64,000 nt of DNA from Streptomyces sp. NBC_01317. Its GTDB lineage: Bacteria > Actinomycetota > Actinomycetes > Streptomycetales > Streptomycetaceae. Location of the stretch: contig NZ_CP108393.1 in NCBI RefSeq assembly GCF_035961655.1, forward strand, positions 6,465,001 through 6,529,000, written 5' to 3'. This document shows, piece after piece, positions 1-10,500 of this stretch (the stretch's first letter is position 1; each line of letters begins with the position of its first letter). The notes below the pieces were generated by a model that saw only the letters and a program-made list of their open reading frames with translations, was not told the origin of the DNA and did not search any database. The position numbers were made by a program, and so were the translations under genes.

Positions 1-2524
<2,524 letters not shown>

Positions 2525-2632
2525 AGTTGCTCGCGTCCACTGTGTAGTTCCCGGGTTGCGAACTGTCGCACCGGTTGAACTAGCGTCTTTTACTCAATTG
2601 AAGAGTGTGCTTGTTCGCTAGAGCCCGATAGG
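2525..2632 (+). other. 23S-5S internal transcribed spacer
   Basis: About 108 nt between the two rRNAs. It contains no tRNA. The complementary segments CTAGCG (2580-2585) and CGCTAG (2616-2621) could form a processing stem preceding 5S; this is inference from base pairing only. Confidence 0.7.
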
Positions 2633-2750
2633 GTTTCGGTGGTCACAGCGTGAGGGAAACGCCCGGTTACATTCCGAACCCGGAAGCTAAGCCTCACAGC
2701 GCCGATGGTACTGCAGGGGGGACCCTGTGGGAGAGTAGGACGCCGCCGAA
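2633..2750 (+). rRNA. 5S ribosomal RNA
   Basis: The sequence begins GTTTCGGTGGTC and ends GACGCCGCCGAAC. It carries the conserved 5S core CCGAACCCGGAAGCTAAG and the GGGAGAGTAGGACG block, and its ends pair to form helix I. The length of about 118 nt is normal. It follows the 23S gene directly, as in a standard rrn operon, and a strong terminator follows. Confidence 0.95.
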
Positions 2751-2760
2751 CAATCTTTCA

Positions 2761-2810
2761 AGGACCCTTGGTCCAGCGTTCATGCTGGACCAAGGGTCCT
2801 TTTTGTTTTT
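2761..2810 (+). terminator. rRNA operon terminator
   Basis: A perfect 17-bp inverted repeat (2761-2777 with 2784-2800) has a 6-nt loop and is followed at once by a T-rich run (TTTTTGTTTTT). This is a classical intrinsic terminator closing the rrn operon. Confidence 0.93.
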
Positions 2811-2888
2811 CCCGTACTTCTTTCCCGACGCGCGTCCGAAGGTCGGCCGCGCGAGAATTACTGCGGTACCCGCAGACAGGAGCCACCG

Positions 2889-4769
2889 ATGTCCCCCAAT
2901 TCCTCCGACGACCGACCTGAGCGCGAGCCACGTCGCAGCAGGGACAGCGGTGGCGACCGGGGTGGGTTCCGTGGCGGCCGTCCCGCAGGTGCGGGCGCCT
3001 CCGGCGGTGCTGGTGGTGGTCGCTCCGGTACGGGCGGCAGGCCCAGCACGGGCGGCCGGCCGAGTACCGGTGGCAGGCCCAACACCGGTGGTGGGGCCCC
3101 TCGCCGCGACGACCGTGGTGGTCGGCCCACCGGTGGTGGCGCGGGCGGCGGTTACCAGCGGCGTGACGACCGGCCTTCGGGGCCCCGTCGTGACGACCGT
3201 GGCGAAGGCAGGCCCTCGTTCCGTGGCGACCGGCGTGACGACCGCCCGAGCGGTCCGCGCCGTGACGACCGGCCAACTGGCAGCGGTCCGCGCCGTGATG
3301 ACGACCGTGGTGGCCGTCCCGGTGGTTCCGGTGGTTCCGGCGGCGGCCGTCCCAGCACGGGTGGTGGCCCGGCCCGTCGTGACGACAGGGGTGGCCGTCC
3401 CACCGGTGGTGGGGCGAGTGGCGGTTACCAGCGTCGTGACGACCGTTCCGCCGGCCCCCGGCGCGACGATCGTTCCAGCGCTCCCCGTCGTGACAACAAC
3501 GACCGTCCTCCCTTCAAGCGGGACGACAACCGGGGCGGTGGCGGTGGCTTCCAGCGCCGTGACGACCGGCCCAGCACGCCCCGGCGCGACGACGACCGGC
3601 CCGCGTTCCGGCGGGACGACCGGCGTGACGAGCGCCCCAGCACCCCTCGCCGCGATGACGACCGGTCCGGTTTCCGTCGTGACGACCGGTCCACCGGTGG
3701 GCCCCGTCGTGACGACAGCCGTGGTGGGCGTCCCACCGGTGGTGGTGCGGGCGGCGGTTACCAGCGCCGCGACGACCGGCCGGGCGGCAGTGGTCCCCGG
3801 CGGGACAACGACCGCGGCAGCGATCGTGGTGGCCGTCCTTCGTCCGGCGGCGGTGGGTACGCCCGCCGTGACGACCGGGGCGGGCGCCCCGGCGGCGGCT
3901 ACGGCAGCCGGGACGGCGAGCGCGGGACCGGTTACGCGCGGCGCGACGAGCGCGAGCGCGACCGGGAGCCCATCAAGCGGCTGCCGATCCCTGACGAGAT
4001 CACCGGTCAGGAGGTCGACAAGAGCGTGCGGCAGGAGCTGATGAGCCTGCCCAAGACGCTCGCCGACGACGTCGCCAGGAACCTCGTCATGGTCGCCCAG
4101 CTGATCGACGACGACCCGGAGCAGGCGTACGCGTACTCCCGTATCGCCCTGCGGCTCGCCTCCCGGGTCGCGGCCGTCCGCGAGGCGGCCGGCTTCGCCG
4201 CGTACGCCACCCAGAAGTACGCGGAGGCGCTCGCCGAGTTCCGGGCCGCGAAGCGGATGACCGGGAACGTCGACCTGTGGCCCGTGATGGCGGACTGCGA
4301 GCGCGGCCTCGGCCGTCCGGAGCGCGCGATGGCGATGGCCGGCGAGCCCGAGGTGGCCAAGCTCGACAAGGCCGGTCAGGTCGAGATGCGGATGGTCGCG
4401 GCCGGAGCGCGGCGGGACATGGGGCAGATCGAGGCCGCCATCGTCACGTTGCAGGGCCCCGAGCTGGCGTCCCACTCCGTACAGCCGTGGACCGCGCGCC
4501 TTCGCTACGCCTACGCCGACGCTCTGCTGTCGGCCGGGCGTGAGGACGAGGCGCGCGAATGGTTCGGCAAGACCGTCGAGGCGGACAAGGACGCCGCGAC
4601 GGACGCCTCGGACCGTCTCGCCGAGCTGGACGGGGTCGAGTTCGTCGACGCCCTGGTCGATGACGAGGACGACGAGGACGACGAGGTCGACAACGACGTC
4701 GAGGTCGAGGTCGCGGCCGACCTGGACGACGACGAGGACGAAGACGAAGACGAAGACACCAAGCACTGA
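2889..4769 (+). CDS. TPR-repeat protein with long Arg/Asp/Gly-rich disordered N-terminus
   Basis: 626 aa. Residues 1 to about 360 are low-complexity Gly/Arg/Asp/Ser/Pro with more than twenty RRDD(R) motifs. From about 361 (PIKRLPIPDEITGQ) a helical TPR-like region runs to about 585, and the last 35 or so residues are almost pure Asp/Glu. The start ATG has AGGAG 8 nt upstream. Position and C-terminal fold match the conserved actinobacterial TPR gene beside the HAD phosphatase (Rv1691 type). The molecular role is unknown. The basic tail suggests nucleic-acid or rRNA contact, which is inference. The repeats also give long false ORFs on the other frames. A strong hairpin follows the stop. Confidence 0.85.
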   Translation: MSPNSSDDRPEREPRRSRDSGGDRGGFRGGRPAGAGASGGAGGGRSGTGGRPSTGGRPSTGGRPNTGGGAPRRDDRGGRPTGGGAGGGYQRRDDRPSGPRRDDRGEGRPSFRGDRRDDRPSGPRRDDRPTGSGPRRDDDRGGRPGGSGGSGGGRPSTGGGPARRDDRGGRPTGGGASGGYQRRDDRSAGPRRDDRSSAPRRDNNDRPPFKRDDNRGGGGGFQRRDDRPSTPRRDDDRPAFRRDDRRDERPSTPRRDDDRSGFRRDDRSTGGPRRDDSRGGRPTGGGAGGGYQRRDDRPGGSGPRRDNDRGSDRGGRPSSGGGGYARRDDRGGRPGGGYGSRDGERGTGYARRDERERDREPIKRLPIPDEITGQEVDKSVRQELMSLPKTLADDVARNLVMVAQLIDDDPEQAYAYSRIALRLASRVAAVREAAGFAAYATQKYAEALAEFRAAKRMTGNVDLWPVMADCERGLGRPERAMAMAGEPEVAKLDKAGQVEMRMVAAGARRDMGQIEAAIVTLQGPELASHSVQPWTARLRYAYADALLSAGREDEAREWFGKTVEADKDAATDASDRLAELDGVEFVDALVDDEDDEDDEVDNDVEVEVAADLDDDEDEDEDEDTKH

Positions 4770-4776
4770 GCTGTGA

Positions 4777-4822
4777 GGCGAGTGGGCGGCACCCCGACCG
4801 GGGTCCGCCCACTCGCCTTTTT
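4777..4822 (+). terminator. intrinsic terminator after the TPR gene
   Basis: A long, nearly perfect inverted repeat (4777-4818, GGCGAGTGGGCGG paired with its complement, small loop) is followed by CTTTTTCC. It sits between two convergent genes. Confidence 0.8.
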
Positions 4823-4827
4823 CCGTT

Positions 4828-6144
4828 TCAGCCCAGCGTCAGGCTCCGCAGGACAAGTCCGGTCGCCGGCTTGGGGCCGAACGACGTCGACTTGCGCGGC
4901 ATCGTGACTCCCTGGCGCGCGAGGTCCCGTACGACCTCCTCGCGTACCGGATGCATCAGCACCGCCGTCCCCCCGACCCGTTCGGCCTGGGTGACGGCCG
5001 CCGCCGTGTCGTGCAGATAGGCGATGTGCTCGGGCGCGTCCGGGATCCGCCAGAGGTGGTCGAGCAGCGTGGAGTGCAGGACCGTCGCGTCCAGTTCCCG
5101 CCAGGCGGCGGGCTGTTCCGCCGGTACCGTACGGGCCAGCAGGCCCTCGTCCGGGCGGTCCACCAGGTGGAAGCGGCCGTCCCCGGCCAGCAGGTACGCG
5201 TTGCTCTCCGACGCGGCTTCCGCCAGTACGGCCAGGGCCTCCGGCAGCGGGACGTCGAGCGTACGGACCCGGAACGTGTCCCCGATCGCGTCCAGGGCCC
5301 GCGCGACCGGAAGCCGGTGCAGCAGCCGGTGGATGGCGCGGACCTGGAGCGGGTAGCGGGCCGTGTCGATCAGCAGGACAAGACCGAAGTCCCAGGGGCT
5401 GCCCGCCGGATGCTCGGTGCGCAGCCGCAGGTAGGTCGCCCAGCGGTGGTGCCCGTCGGCGATGAGCGCCTGGTGGCGCGCGAGGTCGGTCCGGATCTCG
5501 GCGAGGTCGGCGGGGTCCGTGACGGACCACAGGCGGTGGGCGAAGCCGTCCTCGGTGGTGGTGGCGAGGAGCGGCGGCCGGGTGAGGGTGCGTCCGATGA
5601 CCGCGCCCGTACCGGTCGGGACTGCCTCCGTAGCGGCGTCCGTAGCGGCGGTGGAGTTCTCGGACCGGTACGTCAGCAGCAGCGGTTCGAGGTTCGCCGC
5701 CGTCGTCCGCATCAGGGCCGCCCGGTCCTCCACCACGTCCGCCATCACGTCCTCGTGCGGCAGGACGATCCCGTCGGCCGGGACGGACAGCTCCAGCGCC
5801 CCGATGACCCCGCGTTGCAGCAGATCGCCCTTGCGCTGCTCGTAGACGTACAGGGCAGGTTCCGGATCGGCGGCGAGGATGCCCTCCGCCAGCCACCGCG
5901 CGAGTGTCTGTGCCGCTTGCAGGTGCCTCTCCCCGGCGGTGGCGGCCTGCGGCAGGATCAGCCGGACGATGTTGTACGGGTCCGCCGACTCCAGGTGGTG
6001 GAGTCCGTCGGGCCTGATGACCACGTCGTACGGCGGGGAGGTCACGGCGGACAGGCTGCCCACCCGCTCGGGGACGTAGCGCAGTCCGCGGATCGGGATC
6101 AGGCGCAGACCTCTGTTCTCGTCCGGCGGACCTGTGGTGTTCAT
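4828..6144 (-). CDS. DUF1015 family protein
   Basis: 438 aa from ATG 6144 (MNTTGPPDENRG). The start was chosen because the conserved DUF1015 region begins soon after it (RGLRYVPERVG..TSPPYDVV). Family landmarks visible: SPPYDVV near the N-terminus, SADPYNIVRLILP, PHEDV and the HHRWATY motif in the middle (LIADGHHRWATYLRLR). The length fits the family, usually about 400-440 aa. DUF1015 proteins are widespread and lack an agreed biochemical function. The gene is convergent with the TPR gene and divergent from the HAD phosphatase. Longer ORF extensions upstream overlap the HAD gene and are rejected. Confidence 0.85.
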   Translation of the reverse strand: MNTTGPPDENRGLRLIPIRGLRYVPERVGSLSAVTSPPYDVVIRPDGLHHLESADPYNIVRLILPQAATAGERHLQAAQTLARWLAEGILAADPEPALYVYEQRKGDLLQRGVIGALELSVPADGIVLPHEDVMADVVEDRAALMRTTAANLEPLLLTYRSENSTAATDAATEAVPTGTGAVIGRTLTRPPLLATTTEDGFAHRLWSVTDPADLAEIRTDLARHQALIADGHHRWATYLRLRTEHPAGSPWDFGLVLLIDTARYPLQVRAIHRLLHRLPVARALDAIGDTFRVRTLDVPLPEALAVLAEAASESNAYLLAGDGRFHLVDRPDEGLLARTVPAEQPAAWRELDATVLHSTLLDHLWRIPDAPEHIAYLHDTAAAVTQAERVGGTAVLMHPVREEVVRDLARQGVTMPRKSTSFGPKPATGLVLRSLTLG

Positions 6145-6217
6145 CCGTGCATCGTATGTGGGGTAAGGGATGAGCGATGATCGGGGGAGATGTCCCGAGC
6201 GAGGAGCGGAAGACTCG

Positions 6218-7249
6218 ATGAGCGAGCAGCAGAGCACGACCAGGCCCCGCGGCAGTACGACACCGCTGAACGAGGCGTACGACACGGCTCTGCTCGATCT
6301 CGACGGGGTGGTGTACACAGGCGGTGAGGCCATCGCGCACGCGGTGGACGCGCTGGGTACGGCCCGGGAGGCGGGGATGCGTCTGGCGTACGTCACCAAC
6401 AACGCCCTGCGCCCCCCGGACGCCGTCGCCGCGCACCTGACGGAGTTGGGGGTGCCGGCCGATCCCGCCGATGTGATCACCTCGGCGCAGGCGGTCGCCC
6501 GGCTGATCGCCGAGCAGGTGCCCGACGGTTCCAAGGTGCTCGTCATCGGGGGCGAGGGGCTGCGGGTCGCGCTGCGCGAACGCGGCCTCGAACCGGTCGA
6601 GTCGGCGGACGACGGGCCGGTCGCGGTGGCGCAGGGGTACGGAGGGCCCGACCTGGCCTGGGGGCGGTTCGCGGAGGCCGGTTACGCGATCGCCCGGGGC
6701 GTGCCGTGGTTCGCCTCCAACACGGATCTGACGATTCCGAGCGCGCGGGGCATCGCGCCGGGCAACGGCGCGGCCGTCGAGGTCGTGCGGATCGCGACGG
6801 GCGCGGAGCCGCGGGTCGCGGGGAAGCCGCTGCCTCCGATGCACCGCGAGACGATCCTCCGTACGGGGGCGGAGCGGCCGTTGGTCGTCGGGGACCGGCT
6901 GGACACGGACATCGAGGGCGCGTTCAACGGCGGGGTCGACTCGCTGCTGGTCCTGACCGGGGTGACGGACGCGGCGCGCCTGCTCGCGGCGGTGCCCGCG
7001 CACCGGCCGACGTATGTGGACGCGGATCTGCGGGGGTTGCTGACCGGGCAGCCCGAAGTCGCCGAGGTGGAAGGCGGGTTCGGCTGCGGGGGATGGACGG
7101 CGTCCGTGCGGGGCGGCGAGTTGGCGCTCGCGGGGGACGGCGGGGCGATGGACGGGCTGCGGGCGCTGTGCGCGGCGGCGTGGACCCACGCGGGGGAGGG
7201 GGCGGCCGACCTGGACGCGGGCAAGGCGCTGGCCAAGCTCGACCTGTAG
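6218..7249 (+). CDS. HAD-IIA family sugar/glycerol phosphatase
   Basis: 343 aa. HAD motif I is DLDGVVY (Asp27/Asp29), motif II is in the TNN segment (about residue 65), and the later GKP and GDRLDTDIEGA motifs give HAD motifs III and IV, typical of the NagD-like class IIA. Start ATG 6218 has GAGGAG 11 nt upstream; an in-frame start at 6170 is less likely. In M. tuberculosis the gene in this syntenic place (Rv1692) encodes a glycerol-3-phosphate phosphatase, so recycling of phospholipid glycerol phosphate is a reasonable inference. The C-terminal third is Gly/Ala-rich. A microsatellite follows the stop. Confidence 0.87.
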   Translation: MSEQQSTTRPRGSTTPLNEAYDTALLDLDGVVYTGGEAIAHAVDALGTAREAGMRLAYVTNNALRPPDAVAAHLTELGVPADPADVITSAQAVARLIAEQVPDGSKVLVIGGEGLRVALRERGLEPVESADDGPVAVAQGYGGPDLAWGRFAEAGYAIARGVPWFASNTDLTIPSARGIAPGNGAAVEVVRIATGAEPRVAGKPLPPMHRETILRTGAERPLVVGDRLDTDIEGAFNGGVDSLLVLTGVTDAARLLAAVPAHRPTYVDADLRGLLTGQPEVAEVEGGFGCGGWTASVRGGELALAGDGGAMDGLRALCAAAWTHAGEGAADLDAGKALAKLDL

Positions 7250-7250
7250 G

Positions 7251-7282
7251 GCTGTGGGGCTGTGGGGCTGTGGGGCTGTAGG
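7251..7282. repeat. 8-bp tandem repeat, four units
   Basis: GCTGTGGG is repeated three times and followed by a fourth, variant unit (GCTGTAGG). It starts directly after the HAD gene stop codon and seems to have expanded from the stop region. Confidence 0.8.
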
Positions 7283-7358
7283 GCGGGTACGGGGCTGATG
7301 GCGCGAGGCTGGTGGGGCGAAGCCGGTGGTACGGGCCCGGCGGTGCGGGCCCGTCCCC

Positions 7359-8213
7359 TCAGGCGTCCTCGTCCGCCTGGAGCAGCTGGTCCTCCGAGGT
7401 CCCGCGCCGCCAGTAGCCGGTGAACTTCACGGCCCTGCGGTCGAATCCGCGCTCCGCGACGAGGTGGCGCCGTACCGCCTTCACCGTCGCCGACTCACCG
7501 GCGACCCACGCGTACGGCGTGCCCGGCGGCAGGGTGGCGGCGCGGATCGCGTCGGCGGTGGTGGGGGAGTCGCCGTGTGTGTCCCGTACCAGCCAGGTGA
7601 TCTCGGCGTCGGCCTTGGTGGGGAGGTCCTGGCGGTCCTCCCGGTCGTGGAGGTCGATCCAGACGCGGGCCGGGATGCCGGGCGCCAGGGATTCGAGGAT
7701 GCCGGCGAGGGCGGGGAGCGCGGAGGCGTCGCCGGTGAGCAGGATCCAGTCGGCGGTCTCGGGCGGGCGGAAGTCGTAGCCGAGGTTGTCCTCCTCCACG
7801 GGGGCGAGGAGACCGAGCCGGGCGCCGGGGGCCGCCGCACCGGCCCAGCGTGCGGCGGGTCCGGCCGCCGGGTCGTCCGCGCCGCCGTGCAGCGCGAAGT
7901 CGACGACCACCTCGGAGGGTTCGCGGCGCAGTTCGCGGACGGTGTACGTCCGCATGATGCCGCGGACGTCCGGGTCGAGCGCGCGCCAGTTCTCGTACCA
8001 GTCGTCGGAGTCCGTCTCCATGGGCGGCATGACGGGTCTGTCCTGGCCGGGGTGCGGCAGGAAGAGCTTGACGCGCTGGTCGCGGCCCGCCGTGGCCATG
8101 GCGGCGAGGCCGGCGCCGCCGAGGACGACGCGGAGCATGCCGGGGGTGATCCGCTCGGTGCGGATCACATGGACGTCGAAGTACCGGTACGGGACGTGGG
8201 AGACGGTGCTCAT
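7359..8213 (-). CDS. siderophore-interacting protein (ferric-siderophore reductase, ViuB/SIP family)
   Basis: 284 aa. The N-terminal FAD-binding barrel includes the family signature RTERITPGMLRVVLGG near residues 18-33 and VRELRREPSEVVVDFALHG. The C-terminal NAD(P)H-binding half contains LLTGDASALPALAGILESL and AWVAGESATVKAVRRHLV, typical of SIP proteins. These cytosolic flavoproteins reduce Fe(III)-siderophores to release iron. It is divergent from the FecCD/ATPase genes across an iron box, so iron-repressed expression is likely. The start at 8213 has a purine-rich AGGAAGGG upstream. Confidence 0.93.
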   Translation of the reverse strand: MSTVSHVPYRYFDVHVIRTERITPGMLRVVLGGAGLAAMATAGRDQRVKLFLPHPGQDRPVMPPMETDSDDWYENWRALDPDVRGIMRTYTVRELRREPSEVVVDFALHGGADDPAAGPAARWAGAAAPGARLGLLAPVEEDNLGYDFRPPETADWILLTGDASALPALAGILESLAPGIPARVWIDLHDREDRQDLPTKADAEITWLVRDTHGDSPTTADAIRAATLPPGTPYAWVAGESATVKAVRRHLVAERGFDRRAVKFTGYWRRGTSEDQLLQADEDA

Positions 8214-8237
8214 ACGATGCCCTTCCTCGATGTTTTG

Positions 8238-8256
8238 CGAGGGTAGGCTAACCTAA
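8238..8256. promoter_or_regulatory. IdeR/DmdR1-type iron box
   Basis: The 19-mer matches the actinobacterial iron-box consensus TTAGGTTAGGCTAACCTAA at 16 of 19 positions, including an uninterrupted 13-nt run TAGGCTAACCTAA. It lies between the divergent siderophore reductase and permease genes, and TAGGCT inside it could be the -10 hexamer for the rightward promoter. Binding of iron-loaded DmdR1/IdeR would then block both transcripts. Confidence 0.87.
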
Positions 8257-8330
8257 CCACGTGTGGGTCGACAGTCCCCCCGAACAGAGCCGGGCGCAGA
8301 GCCGGGCGTCCCTGGCGCGGCAGCCGGACG

Positions 8331-8368
8331 CCTCGGGCCCCCGCTCCCGCCTCGGGCCCCCGCTCCCG
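8331..8368. repeat. exact 19-bp tandem duplication in the 5' end of the first FecCD gene
   Basis: CCTCGGGCCCCCGCTCCCG occurs twice head to tail (8331-8349 and 8350-8368). Because 19 is not a multiple of three, it shifts the reading frame that starts at GTG 8261. Removing one copy joins that frame to the permease frame. Confidence 0.9.
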
Positions 8369-8402
8369 GCGCCGCCTGCGCGCGGCCGGGCTGCTGGTCT
8401 CC

Positions 8403-9356
8403 GTGGGTGTCCTGCTGCTGGTCTGCGTGGCGAGCATCGCGATCGGCGCCAAGTCCGTCCCCCTGGGGGACGTGTGGCACGGGCTGTTCCATGACACCGG
8501 CACCGGGAACGACGTGATCGTCTCGGACGTACGGCTGCCCCGGACCGTCCTCGGAGTGCTCGTCGGAGCCGCCCTGGGCCTCTCCGGGGCCGTGATGCAG
8601 GGCCTGACCCGTAACCCGCTCGCGGAGCCCGGCCTGTTGGGCGTGAACGCGGGGGCGTCCGCCGCCGTCGTCTCCGCCATCAGCTTCCTCGGCGTCACCT
8701 CGGTCACCGGCTATGTGTGGTTCGCCTTCCTCGGCGCGGGGGTCGTCTCGGCGGCCGTGTACGTCCTCGGCGGCACCCGGGGGGCCACGCCCGTACGTCT
8801 CGCGCTCGCGGGCACCGCCGCGACGGCCGCCCTCTACGGCTACGTCAACGCCGTCCAGTTGCTCGACTCGGCCGCGCTCGACCGGCTGCGGTTCTGGACC
8901 GTCGGCTCGCTCGCGTCGGCCGATCTGCCGACCGTCGGCAAGGTGGGGCCGTTCATCGCCGCCGGGGTGGTGGTCGCCGCGCTGATCGCCCGGCCGCTGA
9001 ACGCCATGGAGCTGGGCGACGACACCGCCCGCGCGCTCGGCGCGCACCTGACCCGTACCCGCGTTCTCGCCATGCTCTCCGTCACGCTGCTGTGCGGCGC
9101 GGCGACCGCCGCGTGCGGGCCGGTCGTCTTCGTCGGGCTGATGGTGCCGCACCTCGTACGCGCCCTCACCGGCCCCGACATGCGGTGGATCCTGCCGTAC
9201 GCGGCCGTCCTGTCGCCGGTCCTGCTGCTGGGCGCGGACGTGCTCGGCCGGGTGGTCGCCCGGCCCTCGGAACTCCAGGTCGGGATCGTCACCGCGCTGG
9301 TCGGCGGGCCCGTCTTCATCCATCTCGTACGGCGCAAGAGGATGGCCCGGCTGTGA
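8403..9356 (+). CDS. FecCD-type iron-siderophore ABC permease, N-terminus broken by a 19-bp duplication
   Basis: The open frame from GTG 8403 gives 317 aa of BtuC/FecCD permease with about eight hydrophobic segments and the motifs VRLPRTVLGVLVGAALGLSGAVMQGLTRNPLAEPGLLG and GPVVFVGLMVPHLVR. The likely native start is GTG 8261, 4 nt after the iron box, whose product reads MWVDSPPEQS; a 19-bp tandem duplication at 8331-8368 puts it out of frame. With one copy removed, the reading continues as RSRRRLRAAGLLVSVGVLLLV into the first membrane helix. As the sequence stands, translation from 8403 would lose part of helix 1. It overlaps the next permease by 4 bp. It may be inactive, phase-variable or a sequence error. 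Confidence 0.85.
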   Translation: MGVLLLVCVASIAIGAKSVPLGDVWHGLFHDTGTGNDVIVSDVRLPRTVLGVLVGAALGLSGAVMQGLTRNPLAEPGLLGVNAGASAAVVSAISFLGVTSVTGYVWFAFLGAGVVSAAVYVLGGTRGATPVRLALAGTAATAALYGYVNAVQLLDSAALDRLRFWTVGSLASADLPTVGKVGPFIAAGVVVAALIARPLNAMELGDDTARALGAHLTRTRVLAMLSVTLLCGAATAACGPVVFVGLMVPHLVRALTGPDMRWILPYAAVLSPVLLLGADVLGRVVARPSELQVGIVTALVGGPVFIHLVRRKRMARL

Positions 9357-10402
9357 CCGCGTCCTCCGGCGGGGTGCGGGCGATACGGACGCCCGGCGGC
9401 CTGTCCGTACGGTTCGACCGCCGGGCCGCCCTCGTCGTCCTGCTGCTCACCGCCGCCGCGCTGGCCACCACAGTGGTGCTCGTCGGCCACGGCGACCACC
9501 CCCTGTCCCCCCGTGACGTCGTCGCCACCCTGCTCGGGAACGGCACGCCCGCCCAGGAGTTCATCGTCAGGGAGGTACGGCTGCCGCGCGTCCTGGTGGG
9601 GCTGCTGGTCGGCGCGGCCCTCGGCATCGGGGGCGCCGTCTTCCAGTCCGTCACCCGCAATCCGCTCGGCAGCCCCGATGTCATCGGCTTCGGGCAGGGG
9701 GCGGCCGTCGGCGCGCTGAGCGTGATCGTCCTCTTCCACGGCGGGGCGGTCGCCGTCGCGGGCGGCGCGGTCGTCGGCGGGACCGCGACCGGGATCGCGG
9801 TCTACCTGCTGGCGTGGAAGCGCGGGGTGCACGGCTACCGGCTGGTGCTCGTCGGGATCGGCGCGGCGGCCATGCTCACCGCCGCCAACCAGTACCTGGT
9901 CACCAAGGCCGACCTGGTCGACGCGACCCGGGCCGTCCTGTGGATGACCGGTTCGCTCGACGGGCGCGACTGGGCACAGGTGTGGCCGCTGCTCGTCCTG
10001 TGCGCGGTCCTCGTCCCGCTGATCCTCGGGTACGGACGGCCGCTGCGGATGCTGGAGATGGGCGACGACGCGGCGTACGCGCTCGGGGTACGGGTCGAGC
10101 GCACCCGGCTCGTCCTGATGGGCGCGGCCGTGGTGCTGGTCGCCGCGGCGACCGCCGCCGCCGGGCCCCTCTCCTTCGTGGCGCTCAGCGCGCCCCAGCT
10201 GGTCCGCCGGCTCACCCGCTCGCCCGGTCCCCAGCTGGGCCCGGCCGCCGTGATGGGCGCGGTCCTGCTGCTCGTCGCGGACCTGCTGGCCACCTCGGCG
10301 TTCGGGGACCGGCAGTTGCCCGTGGGGGTGGTGACGGGGGTGCTCGGCGGGTGCTATCTGCTGTGGCTGCTGGTCGCCGAGCGCAGGGCGGGGCGCGTGT
10401 GA
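9353..10402 (+). CDS. FecCD-type iron-siderophore ABC permease (second subunit)
   Basis: 349 aa from GTG 9353, whose GTGA overlaps the upstream permease stop, implying translational coupling. It is a BtuC/FecCD fold with the family motif VRLPRVLVGLLVGAALGIGGAVFQSVTRNPLGSPDVIGFGQGA and a conserved AAGPLSFVALSAPQLVRRL near the C-terminus. With the upstream permease it would form the heterodimeric inner-membrane channel for ferric siderophore. No solute-binding protein gene is present in the cluster, so that component must be encoded elsewhere. Confidence 0.93.
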   Translation: MTASSGGVRAIRTPGGLSVRFDRRAALVVLLLTAAALATTVVLVGHGDHPLSPRDVVATLLGNGTPAQEFIVREVRLPRVLVGLLVGAALGIGGAVFQSVTRNPLGSPDVIGFGQGAAVGALSVIVLFHGGAVAVAGGAVVGGTATGIAVYLLAWKRGVHGYRLVLVGIGAAAMLTAANQYLVTKADLVDATRAVLWMTGSLDGRDWAQVWPLLVLCAVLVPLILGYGRPLRMLEMGDDAAYALGVRVERTRLVLMGAAVVLVAAATAAAGPLSFVALSAPQLVRRLTRSPGPQLGPAAVMGAVLLLVADLLATSAFGDRQLPVGVVTGVLGGCYLLWLLVAERRAGRV

Positions 10403-10415
10403 GAAGGGCCCGTGC

Positions 10416-10469
10416 GACGGCGCGTACCCATAGGACAGCGCGTACCCAAACGACAGCTCGTACCGACCA
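10416..10469. repeat. 18-bp degenerate tandem repeat, three units
   Basis: Three 18-bp units starting GACGGCGCGTACCC, GACAGCGCGTACCC and GACAGCTCGTACCG lie between the second permease and the ATPase gene. In one frame they would encode a TART-type hexapeptide repeat. Confidence 0.7.
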
Positions 10470-10500
10470 GAACCCCGCCCCCGGAAGCAGGAGCACGACC

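Noticed and set aside
2650..4766. Long ORFs on both strands over the 5S gene and the TPR gene (463 aa plus strand, 690 aa minus strand)
   Set aside because: They arise from the repetitive GC-rich RRDD coding region and run across 5S rRNA or the terminator; their products are low-complexity Val/Thr/Ala sequence without any domain.
4511..7189. 892-aa minus-strand ORF across the DUF1015 and HAD genes
   Set aside because: It is antisense to well-supported genes, Arg/Pro-rich, and has no recognisable fold.
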